20,984 nucleotides of DNA from Lutibacter sp. (GTDB taxonomy: Bacteria; Bacteroidota; Bacteroidia; Flavobacteriales; Flavobacteriaceae). The position numbers and the translations under genes were made by a program. Positions within the stretch are counted from its first letter, which is position 1. Each line of letters starts with the position of its first letter. The DNA lies in NCBI GenBank assembly GCA_030599055.1, contig JAUVOS010000010.1, forward strand, positions 1 through 20,984. The letters run 5' to 3'. This document shows, one piece after another, positions 14,410 to 20,984 of the stretch. The notes under the pieces are model-generated. The model had not been told where the DNA came from. It worked only from the letters and a program-made list of their open reading frames with translations, and ran no database searches.

Positions 14410-16341
14410 TTAGTTAATAATGATTGCATCAAATTTACATACATCGTCACAGATACCACATGAAATACACTTATCTTCGATAATGAAATGAGGTTTTTTC
14501 CTTGAGCCAATAATGGCATCGGCAGGACATTTTATTGCACAAACCGTACAACCGGTACAATTATCAACATTAATGCTGAATGTTCGGAGTTCCGTACAAA
14601 CCTGTGCTGAGCAAGTTCTTTCAAAAATATGTTCTTCATATTCGTGTCTGAACCATTTCAAGGTGCTTAAAACAGGGTTTGGGGCTGTTTGTCCTAATCC
14701 ACATAAGGAAGTTTCTTGTATTACTTTTCCGAGTTTTTCTAATTGTGTGATTCCTTTAAACCTTCTTAACGCATCATGTTTTTCACCTGGTCTTGGTTTG
14801 GCTGTAATATCATTTAATATTTCAAGCATACGACGCGTTCCTTCTCGACAAGGAATACATTTACCACAGCTTTCTCTTTGAATAAAATCCATAAAAAATT
14901 TGGCTACATCTACCATACACGTATCTTCATCCATCACAACTAATCCACCGGATCCCATCATGGCGCCAACTTCAAGTAGTGAATCATAATCAATTTGAAT
15001 ATCTAAATTTTCTTCAGTGATACATCCTCCAGAAGGTCCGCCGATTTGAACGGATTTAAACTTTTTATTGTTTGGAATACCACCAGCAATATTATAGAGT
15101 ACTTCTCTTACGGTAGTTCCCATTGCAACTTCGATAAGCCCTGTTAGTGCAATTTTACCAGATAGTGCAAAAACTTTAGTTCCTTTGGAGTTTTCGGTTC
15201 CCATTGAAGCAAAATCTGCAGCGCCATTTTTGATGATATAAGATAAATTTGCTAGTGTTTCTACATTATTTATAATGGTTGGTTTTTTAAATAAACCGGA
15301 TACAGCAGGATAAGGAGGACGCGGTCTTGGCATGCCTCTTTTTCCTTCAATACTGTGGATTAAAGCTGTTTCTTCACCGCAGACAAAGGCACCAGCTCCC
15401 ATTTTTATTTTAATTTCGAAATCTATTCCTGAGTCAAAAATGTTTTTTCCTAGAATGCCGTATTCTTTTGCTTGTTCTAATGCTATTTTTAAACGTTCAA
15501 TAGCCAAAGGATATTCAGCTCTGATATATACATAAGATTTTGTTGCCCCGATTCCAAAAGCAGCGATTCCCATGCCTTCGATTAAGCGATGTGGATCACC
15601 TTCAATTACGGCTCTATCCATAAATGCACCCGGATCACCTTCATCTGCATTACAGATTAAGTATTTTTGATCGCTATCTGTGTTTAAGGTGAACTTCCAT
15701 TTTTTTCCTGTAGGAAAACCTCCACCGCCTCTACCTCTTAAACCACTGGCTTCAACAATGTCGCAAATGTTCTCAGGGGTTTCTTTTTTTAGTACATTTA
15801 AGTAGGATTTATAACCTCCATTAGCGATGTATTCTTCAATACTGATAGGGTCAATGATACCGCAGTTTTTTAAAACAATGCGTTTTTGTGGTTTAAAGAA
15901 AGCATGTTCTGAAATAGGAATAATGCCTTCCCAAGCTTTTGAGTTTTCAGACATAAACTGTCCTAATACTTTTTCATCAGGCGGAATTGCCAAACTGAAA
16001 ATATTATTGAGAATGGACTCAACTTTATCTTCAGAGACATTTTCGAAAGAAATTCTATTTCTACCAGGTAATTGTATGTCTAGTATCGGTTCAGAGGAAC
16101 AGAGACCAATACAGCCTGTTTTTATTATAGATGCATCTATATCATTTTCTTTGAGATAGTTTTCTACTGCATCAGCTGTTTCACCAGCTCCGGCACCCAA
16201 ACCACAGGTACCTGTTCCGATGAAAATAATCGGTTTATCAATACTTTTCTTTCCAATGATTTGAAGTTTTTTTTCAACCTCTTTATTATAGACTTTATCT
16301 TGATCCGTACTCAGGATTTCTTTTTTTAAGAATTCAATCAT
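14410..16341 (-). CDS. hydB: NADH-binding hydrogenase subunit HydB (NuoF-like)
   Basis: The flavin subunit that exchanges electrons between NAD(H) and the Fe-S chain of the hydrogenase. The protein has 643 residues. The N-terminal thioredoxin-like [2Fe-2S] domain (about 36-115) has C46, C77 and C81, with no cysteine at the usual first position, where IFIGTG is found. A NuoF core follows, with the NADH/FMN glycine-rich loop GRGGGGFPTG (203-212), NADEGDPGAF (231-240) and the GAGAFVCGEETAL segment. Next come an SLBB-like region, the [4Fe-4S] motif ESCGKCIPCREGT with a later cysteine, and two C-terminal ferredoxin motifs (CTGCTVCAIKC, CISCGICDDVC). The two extra ferredoxin clusters are typical of HydB rather than respiratory NuoF. 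The start overlaps the end of hydC by 8 bp. Confidence 0.96.
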   Translation of the reverse strand: MIEFLKKEILSTDQDKVYNKEVEKKLQIIGKKSIDKPIIFIGTGTCGLGAGAGETADAVENYLKENDIDASIIKTGCIGLCSSEPILDIQLPGRNRISFENVSEDKVESILNNIFSLAIPPDEKVLGQFMSENSKAWEGIIPISEHAFFKPQKRIVLKNCGIIDPISIEEYIANGGYKSYLNVLKKETPENICDIVEASGLRGRGGGGFPTGKKWKFTLNTDSDQKYLICNADEGDPGAFMDRAVIEGDPHRLIEGMGIAAFGIGATKSYVYIRAEYPLAIERLKIALEQAKEYGILGKNIFDSGIDFEIKIKMGAGAFVCGEETALIHSIEGKRGMPRPRPPYPAVSGLFKKPTIINNVETLANLSYIIKNGAADFASMGTENSKGTKVFALSGKIALTGLIEVAMGTTVREVLYNIAGGIPNNKKFKSVQIGGPSGGCITEENLDIQIDYDSLLEVGAMMGSGGLVVMDEDTCMVDVAKFFMDFIQRESCGKCIPCREGTRRMLEILNDITAKPRPGEKHDALRRFKGITQLEKLGKVIQETSLCGLGQTAPNPVLSTLKWFRHEYEEHIFERTCSAQVCTELRTFSINVDNCTGCTVCAIKCPADAIIGSRKKPHFIIEDKCISCGICDDVCKFDAIIIN

Positions 16342-16792
16342 CTTTTTTAGATTTATAGCTTTTAATAATTTTCTTTATGGAATCTGGAGTAACTTTTGCG
16401 TGGAATTTTCCGTTTACACTAATAACCGGGGCTAAACCACAAGCACCGATACAAGCGACAACCTCAAGACTAAATTTTCCGTCTTTTGTAGTCTCGTCTG
16501 CTTTTACTTTTAATAACTGTTCTAGTTTCTTTTGCACATTGGAAGATCCTAAAACGTGGCAAGCAGTACCTCTGCAAATTTGAACATGGTATTTTCCTTT
16601 GGGTTGAAATCTGAATTGGTTGTAAAAAGTAGCAACACCGTATATCTTACTAACTGGTAAGTTTAGATGTCTGCCAACTTCACTTAAGGATTCTTCCGAC
16701 AACCAGCCTTCTACATCTTGTATGTCTTGTAGTATTGGAATAAGACTATCTCTTCCTACTTCGGGGTATTTTGTTAAAACTTCGCTTGTCAT
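16334..16792 (-). CDS. hydC: Hydrogenase subunit HydC (NuoE-like, [2Fe-2S])
   Basis: The small electron-transfer subunit that pairs with HydB. The protein has 152 residues, normal for NuoE-type subunits. An N-terminal helical part (YPEVGRDSLIPILQDIQDVEGWLS) is followed by a thioredoxin-like [2Fe-2S] domain with the full four-cysteine set: C-RGTA-C (ICRGTACHVLG) and C-IGA-C (VACIGACGLAP). It overlaps hydB by 8 bp, so the two should be made in coupled amounts. It starts 56 bp after the preceding stand-alone receiver gene on the same strand; no terminator is visible in that gap. Confidence 0.96.
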   Translation of the reverse strand: MTSEVLTKYPEVGRDSLIPILQDIQDVEGWLSEESLSEVGRHLNLPVSKIYGVATFYNQFRFQPKGKYHVQICRGTACHVLGSSNVQKKLEQLLKVKADETTKDGKFSLEVVACIGACGLAPVISVNGKFHAKVTPDSIKKIIKSYKSKKDD

Positions 16793-16848
16793 CTGTTTCT
16801 TATTTTGGTTTGTATAAAGTAACTCAATGAATGAATACTTGCCTATAT

Positions 16849-17349
16849 TTAGCTCATTAGAACTCTTTCAACAGATTCAATCAATGTTTTTGCTTTGACA
16901 GGTTTTCTGATAAAACCATCTACAGGTAACCATTTTATTTGTCCGTTTTCTGTTCTGTAATCAATTCCTGCTTTTTTTGTTTTTTGATCTTCAACTAAAA
17001 GTACTTCAAGATCTTTGCTATCTACTTTTTCTCTGTATTGGCGTGCAAAATTCATCGCATCGTTATTGTTTGAAGAAAAAACCTCAATAGAAGTTTGCAT
17101 CAAAACAGGCATGTTATTAAAATCATCTGTTTTTGTTAGCGCTTCTGCTAATTCAAAGCCTTCATAATGAGTGGACATCATTACATCACAAATAGCTAAA
17201 TCAGGTTTTTCAGCTTTTGCAATTTTAATAGCCTCGTTTTTGCTTTGAGCGACTATAATTTGGTGCCCTTCGTTTTCTAGAATTGTTTTCACGACAGTTA
17301 AAATGTCTATATCATCATCAACGATTAAAATTTTTTTTGAAGTTTTCAT
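16849..17349 (-). CDS. Stand-alone response regulator receiver with enlarged beta4-beta5 loop
   Basis: A 166-residue receiver without an output domain. The acidic pocket is D11-D13, phospho-acceptor D55 (LAICDVMM), switch T86/S87 and conserved lysine K149 in IRKPV. Between beta4 (PVLMQTS) and the lysine lie about 60 residues instead of the usual 20 or so, including charged segments and NGQIKWLPVDGF. The start at 17349 (MKTSKKILIVDDD) is chosen over an upstream ATG at 17394, which would add an unconserved hydrophobic lead. It is the first gene of the apparent hyd operon. Likely partners are the hydrogenase-like kinase or the receiver-kinase further down (inference). Confidence 0.88.
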   Translation of the reverse strand: MKTSKKILIVDDDIDILTVVKTILENEGHQIIVAQSKNEAIKIAKAEKPDLAICDVMMSTHYEGFELAEALTKTDDFNNMPVLMQTSIEVFSSNNNDAMNFARQYREKVDSKDLEVLLVEDQKTKKAGIDYRTENGQIKWLPVDGFIRKPVKAKTLIESVERVLMS

Positions 17350-17884
17350 TACTATTTGTTTTAAGATTATTAAAAGATTTATTGTTAATTCCACTACAAA
17401 GGTGCGCTGATTATAGAAGCTGTGGTAGCGTATTTTTTTTATTAAGAATTAGGTATTTTTACGCAATGAATAAATGCAGTAAACTGATAATTAGATAGTT
17501 GTGGCTGTGTTATTAGTAACTTAGAACGGTTCTTAATAGAAAAATAAAACAAATACCTGAAAATCAGAGCATTATAGACGTATTACATTATGATAATTTT
17601 CAATATTTATGAAAATAGGGTATTTGTCGCAAGAGATAGGACTTTGTTTTGATAACCAAAAGCTGTTAATCTTAGGCTAAACTCAGGTTATTAATCTTAG
17701 CGACTTTGCAAGAAAAAACAAGCTTAGGGTTTATAAAGAAATAAAGTGTACAGAATTGGCGTAGTTATTTTGTGCGATAACAAGGCGAAAATTTCAAGCA
17801 TAGCCATAGCTATGGTTTAAAATTTTAACGAAGTTAGTGTGCAAAAGAACAAGCCAAAATGTATAGGTTATTTCTTTATAGACC
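17350..17884. other. 535-bp gene-free region upstream of the hyd operon
   Basis: No credible gene. It should contain the hyd operon promoter, but no clean minus-strand TTG-N17-23-TANNTTTG was found. It contains the inverted repeat AGAAC-G-GTTCT (17523-17533), a direct repeat TTAATCTTAG at 17666-17675 and 17691-17700 (25-bp period), and a 159-bp palindrome at its right side. Confidence 0.6.
17523..17533. promoter_or_regulatory. Candidate operator inverted repeat
   Basis: AGAAC-G-GTTCT is a perfect 5-1-5 inverted repeat, about 175 bp upstream of the first hyd-operon gene and between it and the LuxR regulator gene. A regulatory role is a guess from position only. Confidence 0.3.
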
Positions 17885-17885
17885 C
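17727..17885. repeat. 159-bp imperfect palindrome abutting the LuxR regulator
   Basis: The ends GGGTTTATAAAGAAATAA (17727-17744) and TTATTTCTTTATAGACCC (17868-17885) are inverted with one mismatch. The centre is the perfect palindrome CCATAGCTATGG (17804-17815). Inner arms match imperfectly: AATTGGCGTAG...TTTTGTGC against GCAAAAGAACAAGCCAAAAT, and CGAAAATTT against AAAATTTTAACG. The right end touches the last base of the LuxR-type regulator's stop codon. It looks like a mobile-type or large terminator-like palindrome; it has no coding capacity. Confidence 0.75.
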
Positions 17886-18517
17886 TATAATTTTATTAAG
17901 TTATTTTTAAGCGCAAACATAACAAGATTTGGTGCGTTTTTAGCACCTGTTTTTTCAAAAAGGCGTGTTTTATGTCCGTCTATTGTTCTTTGACTAAGGA
18001 ATAATTTTTCAGCAATTTCGGCATTAGAAAATCCTTTGCATATATATTCTAATATTTCAATTTCTCTATCTGATAGTTTGATGTGTACTTTTTTGGGTAA
18101 AGGGGTGTTTTTTGGTTTTATTACAAACTCTTCATCGTAATAATTACCACCTTTATATACGGTTACTATTGCTTTTTCTAATTGTTCTTTATTTGTTTTT
18201 TTAAGTAAAAATCCGTTAGCTCCAGCTGCTATCATTTGGTTAAAGTAGCTAATTTCTTCGTGCATTGTTAAGCAAATCACAAATGTATCCGGAAATTTTA
18301 AGCGTATTTTTTTTGTTGCCTCTACACCATCCATTTTGGGCATGCGTATATCCATTAAAATGATGTCTGCAGCCTCTTTTTTCATTACATTTAATAATTC
18401 TTTTCCGTCTGAAGCCTCTGCAATTACTTTTACAAAAGGAATTTCATTTAGAACTGTTCGTAAACCTTTTCTAAAAATAATATGATCATCTGCGATTATT
18501 ATACTTATTATATTCAT
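17885..18517 (-). CDS. Response regulator, NarL/LuxR family
   Basis: A 210-residue transcriptional regulator. The receiver domain (1-120) has D10/D11, phospho-acceptor D56 (IILMDIRMPKMDG), T84 and K106. The C-terminal LuxR-type helix-turn-helix (about 147-205) has LSDREIEILEYICKGFSNAEIAEKLFLSQRTIDGHK. Its start lies 2 bp after the stop of the PAS kinase gene, so the two form a two-component pair. It is the only protein encoded in the pyrH-frr interval with a recognisable DNA-binding domain, which makes it a candidate regulator of the hyd operon on the same strand downstream; this is inference from position. Confidence 0.95.
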   Translation of the reverse strand: MNIISIIIADDHIIFRKGLRTVLNEIPFVKVIAEASDGKELLNVMKKEAADIILMDIRMPKMDGVEATKKIRLKFPDTFVICLTMHEEISYFNQMIAAGANGFLLKKTNKEQLEKAIVTVYKGGNYYDEEFVIKPKNTPLPKKVHIKLSDREIEILEYICKGFSNAEIAEKLFLSQRTIDGHKTRLFEKTGAKNAPNLVMFALKNNLIKL

Positions 18518-18519
18518 TT

Positions 18520-19527
18520 TTAATTGATTCTGATTGTAATTAGTAAAACCATTCCTTTATTCTTTTTTGAATAAAAATCTGTATTTCCTTCTATACTTTT
18601 TATTTTATTGATAATATTGTTTAAACCAAGTCCGTCATGTTTATTTACTTCCTTTTTATAATTAAATCCTATGCCATCATCTTTGTAGTATAAAATAATT
18701 TGGTTTTCGGTGCTTTTAAGGTCAATGATTATATTTTTAGCTGCAGCATGTTTTACTGTATTATTAATTAACTCTTTTGTGGTTTGGTATAATACGGTTT
18801 CTATGACACTTCTTTCATCAATTTTATAAGCATTAGTTTTTAAGTGAATTTTTATAGATTTCGTATCATTAATATACTTACAGAAATCTTTTAACGCAGC
18901 AGCTAGACCAAAATCATGTAAAATATTTGGTGTGATATTTCGTGCTATTTCTTTTGCAGAGACAATTGCAAAATCTACCAATTCTTCAATATTAGAAATT
19001 ATTTCTTCTGTGCTTGTATGCTTAAAGTTGTCTTTTTTAAGAAGGTCAGCATACAATTTTATTGTGGAAAGTATCGGACTTAGGCCATCGTGTAAGTCAG
19101 CAGAAAAACGCTTGCGTTCTTTTTCTTCTGTAGCGATAATAGTTGTTAGCAATTCTTTTTCAAAAGACTTTCTATTTGTTATATTTCTTGCGACACTTAT
19201 AATAACTTGCTTGTCATTAAAATCGACAACACGACTACTCATTTCATAAGGAATAACTATTCCGTCTTTCGTAACATGTTCTGTTTCAAAGGTATATTTC
19301 CCTTTTTTAATTATTTTTTTAATGTTCTCAGAAACAATTTCGCGATATTTTGGTGTTTTTATCTCTTTTAAATTAGTGTTTAATAATTCCTCTTTGGTGT
19401 ATCCCAAAATATCGCATGCAACGTTATTAACTTTTAGTATATCACTATTGGTATTGGTAAGAAAAATTGAATCACTGCTGTAATCGAATAAAAACCGGAA
19501 TATTTTTTCTGAAAAATTAATTTGCAT
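18520..19527 (-). CDS. PAS-domain sensor histidine kinase (NarX/DegS-like)
   Basis: A soluble 335-residue kinase. The PAS domain (about residues 8-120) has DSIFLTNTNSDILKVNN, ILGYTKEELLN and the trailing ARNITNRK. The HisKA_3-type dimer domain has phospho-acceptor H146 in FSADLHDGLSPIL. The ATPase domain (about 235-335) has ELINNTVKHA and DDGIGFN, with GLGLNNI. There are no membrane segments, so it senses a cytoplasmic or diffusible signal. HisKA_3 kinases pair with LuxR-type regulators, and such a regulator follows 2 bp later. PAS domains can bind haem, flavin or other ligands; no haem-binding motif could be assigned by eye. Confidence 0.94.
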   Translation of the reverse strand: MQINFSEKIFRFLFDYSSDSIFLTNTNSDILKVNNVACDILGYTKEELLNTNLKEIKTPKYREIVSENIKKIIKKGKYTFETEHVTKDGIVIPYEMSSRVVDFNDKQVIISVARNITNRKSFEKELLTTIIATEEKERKRFSADLHDGLSPILSTIKLYADLLKKDNFKHTSTEEIISNIEELVDFAIVSAKEIARNITPNILHDFGLAAALKDFCKYINDTKSIKIHLKTNAYKIDERSVIETVLYQTTKELINNTVKHAAAKNIIIDLKSTENQIILYYKDDGIGFNYKKEVNKHDGLGLNNIINKIKSIEGNTDFYSKKNKGMVLLITIRIN

Positions 19528-19652
19528 AACCTACATCTAATCTAAAGAATGATATGGTAAAATTAATTATTTATTTAGACAATAAAGATACTTTGATAAT
19601 TATTAATCTCATTCTAGGAGTTAACCCGCATTATTCGCTGTAACTATGAAAG

Positions 19653-20360
19653 TTAATTTTCTACCAATGTTCCAATAGTTTCACCGGATATTAGTTTTAT
19701 TAAATTTCCGGGGGTATTCATGTCAAATACTATAATTGAAAGTTTATTGTCTTCACTAAGAGTAAAAGCTGTCATATCCATAATTCGTAAACCTTTACGT
19801 ATTACTTCTTTATAGGTAATACGGTCAAATTTTACCGCATTTTTATCCTTTTCAGGGTCTGCAGAATAGATACCATCAACACGCGTTCCTTTTAATATAA
19901 CATCTGCATTAATTTCTGCTGCCCGAAGTACTGCTGCAGTATCTGTAGTGAAAAAGGGATTCCCTGTGCCACCACTAAAGATTACAACACGTCCTTTTTC
20001 AAGATGTCTTACCGCTTTTCGTTTTATATAGGGCTCGGCAATTTGTTCCATTTTTATCGCTGTTTGTAAGCGTGTTTGAACACCTTCACTTTCTATGGCA
20101 CTTTGTAGCGCAAGACCGTTGATAACAGTAGCCAACATCCCCATATAATCTCCCTGAACTCGATCAATACCATTACTAACTCCGGCAACACCTCTGTAAA
20201 TATTTCCACCACCAATAACGATGGCTATTTCAACTCCTTTTTGAGCGACGGCTTTTATTTCTTTAGCGTAGTCAGAAATTCTAGTTGGATCAATTCCGTG
20301 TGTGCGATTACCCATTAAGGCTTCTCCACTTAGTTTTAATAATATTCGTTTGTATTGCAT
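19653..20360 (-). CDS. pyrH: Uridylate kinase (UMP kinase)
   Basis: PyrH phosphorylates UMP to UDP with ATP in pyrimidine nucleotide synthesis and is essential in most bacteria. The protein has 235 residues from the start at 20360 (MQYKRILLKLSGEALMG); an ATG at 20423 would add 21 unconserved residues and is rejected. Family motifs: KLSGEAL near residue 10, IGGGNIYRG, GDYMGMLATVINGLALQ, FSGGTGNPFFTTDTAA, and a KGTRVDGIYSADPEKD segment. The gene is on the same strand as frr, which normally follows it directly in this group; here the next gene downstream is the PAS kinase, 125 bp away. A weak -7-like TAATTTTG (20386-20379, minus strand) lies upstream without a good -33. Confidence 0.97.
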   Translation of the reverse strand: MQYKRILLKLSGEALMGNRTHGIDPTRISDYAKEIKAVAQKGVEIAIVIGGGNIYRGVAGVSNGIDRVQGDYMGMLATVINGLALQSAIESEGVQTRLQTAIKMEQIAEPYIKRKAVRHLEKGRVVIFSGGTGNPFFTTDTAAVLRAAEINADVILKGTRVDGIYSADPEKDKNAVKFDRITYKEVIRKGLRIMDMTAFTLSEDNKLSIIVFDMNTPGNLIKLISGETIGTLVEN

Positions 20361-20559
20361 TTTTTTATCAAGTTTTAGCAAAATTACCAAAAAAACACTA
20401 CAAAAACGTATTAACTTTTCCAAAATAACCCAAACTGTAATCTGAATTTGTAAATTTGTCGATTCTAATTTAGAAATTGAATTAAATGCTAAAAGCTACA
20501 AATTTAAATAAGCAATTTTAATTTTTGTGACCTAGCGACTTAGCGGTAAAGAAATAAAC
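20361..20559. promoter_or_regulatory. Divergent promoter region of pyrH and leuS
   Basis: 199 bp between divergent starts. Plus-strand TAAATTTG (20451-20458) fits the -7 consensus about 100 bp before leuS. Minus-strand TAATTTTG (20386-20379) fits it 19 bp before pyrH. Neither has a clear -33 TTG at 17-23 bp. Confidence 0.35.
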
Positions 20560-20984
20560 ATGAAGTACCATTTTAACCAAATAGAAGCCAAATGGCAAAA
20601 GTACTGGAAAGAAAACCAAACCTTTAAGGCTACAAATCCTTCCCCTTCGGGGGAGTTAGAAGGGGCTCCCAAATTTTATGTACTGGATATGTTTCCCTAT
20701 CCATCAGGAGCAGGTTTGCATGTAGGGCATCCGTTGGGTTACATCGCCTCTGATATATATGCGCGATATAAACGCCATAAAGGTTTTAATGTCTTGCACC
20801 CAATGGGATATGATTCGTTTGGTTTGCCTGCCGAACAATACGCGATACAAACCGGACAACATCCTGCAAAAACGACCGAAGAAAACATAAAAACCTATCG
20901 TCGCCAAATGGATCAAATTGGTTTTTCTTTTGACTGGAGTCGTGAAGTACGTACTTCAGATCCCAATTATTATAAGCATACACA
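20560..20984 (+). CDS. leuS: Leucyl-tRNA synthetase, N-terminus; 3' end outside window
   Basis: LeuRS charges tRNA-Leu. The frame is open from ATG at 20560 to the window end (141 codons). Class I features are visible: N-terminal QIEAKWQKYW, then YVLDMFPYPSGAGLHVGHPLGY containing the HIGH-type signature (HVGH, residues 54-57), followed by NVLHPMGYDSFGLPAEQYAI. Between the N-terminal helix and the Rossmann strand lies PSPSGELEGAP (residues 27-37). It is encoded by a GC-rich palindromic stretch unlike its surroundings and is absent from LeuRS proteins as I recall them; it is probably a repeat inserted in frame. The ATP-binding core is otherwise intact, so the enzyme is expected to work. Confidence 0.96.
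   Translation, partial: MKYHFNQIEAKWQKYWKENQTFKATNPSPSGELEGAPKFYVLDMFPYPSGAGLHVGHPLGYIASDIYARYKRHKGFNVLHPMGYDSFGLPAEQYAIQTGQHPAKTTEENIKTYRRQMDQIGFSFDWSREVRTSDPNYYKHT
20638..20670. repeat. GC-rich palindromic repeat inside leuS
   Basis: TCCCC-TTCG-GGGGA (20641-20654) is a perfect hairpin with a TTCG loop. CCCCTTC (20642-20648) is also inverted as GAAGGGG (20659-20665). The 33-bp block is GC-rich within AT-rich coding sequence, keeps the leuS frame (11 codons), and resembles CCCCTTCGGGGGAG-type repeats of flavobacterial genomes. Confidence 0.7.

Noticed and set aside
14410..16341. HydB N-terminal domain missing one cysteine as a sign of a broken gene
   Set aside because: The TCGLGAGA form with a single early cysteine is, as I recall, common in NuoF-like proteins, and the rest of HydB is intact.
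17350..17394. 15-residue N-terminal extension of the first receiver
   Set aside because: Receivers start just before the KILIVDDD strand; the extension is an A/T-rich leader.
20361..20423. 21-residue N-terminal extension of PyrH
   Set aside because: The extension is unconserved and covers the promoter region; the MQYKRILLKLSGEAL start fits the family.

Overview
The window is AT-rich and comes from the Bacteroidota, most likely the Flavobacteriia. Three things point there. The left edge carries the C-terminus of the type IX secretion / gliding barrel SprA, followed by gcvH, a VanZ-like gene and TonB genes. Candidate promoters fit the flavobacterial TTG-N17-23-TANNTTTG pattern. The intergenic palindromes (CGCAAAG-type, CCCGAT..ATCGGG-type, CCCCTTCGGGG-type) resemble repeats typical of this group. 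Assignment below class level is not attempted.

Layout. (1) Bases 1-3736, + strand: sprA C-terminus, gcvH, vanZ-like, then two tandem paralogous TonB energy transducers. They are separated by an intrinsic terminator and closed by a bidirectional terminator that also serves frr. (2) 3825-4379, - strand: frr, with its own candidate promoter. (3) 4380-4861: no gene, but a nested inverted repeat. (4) 4862-17349, - strand: an apparent [FeFe]-hydrogenase operon. In transcription order it reads: stand-alone receiver, hydC, hydB, hydA, a histidine kinase fused to an [FeFe]-hydrogenase-like domain, a second stand-alone receiver, a receiver-histidine kinase, hydG, hydF, hydE. (5) 17350-17884: no gene; it holds a 159-bp imperfect palindrome and short repeats. 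(6) 17885-19527, - strand: a PAS histidine kinase / LuxR-type response regulator pair. (7) pyrH on the - strand, and divergently the start of leuS on the + strand.

Function. HydA, HydB and HydC have the cofactor motifs of a trimeric NAD(H)- and ferredoxin-linked, group A3 type (possibly electron-bifurcating) hydrogenase. HydG, HydF and HydE build its H-cluster. The operon also carries its own signalling set. A soluble kinase has an N-terminal ferredoxin/hydrogenase-like module that keeps all four predicted H-cluster cysteine ligands but has Asp at the proton-transfer Cys position. It is accompanied by two receiver-only proteins and a receiver-kinase. None of these has a DNA-binding domain; the only one nearby is the LuxR regulator just upstream.

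Most notable: the hydrogenase and signalling block lies between pyrH and frr, which are normally neighbours on one strand in this group, so it looks like an insertion into a housekeeping operon. Two copies of an unusual multi-hairpin element sit just upstream of the two histidine-kinase genes inside the hyd operon. A palindromic repeat appears to have been inserted in frame into leuS.
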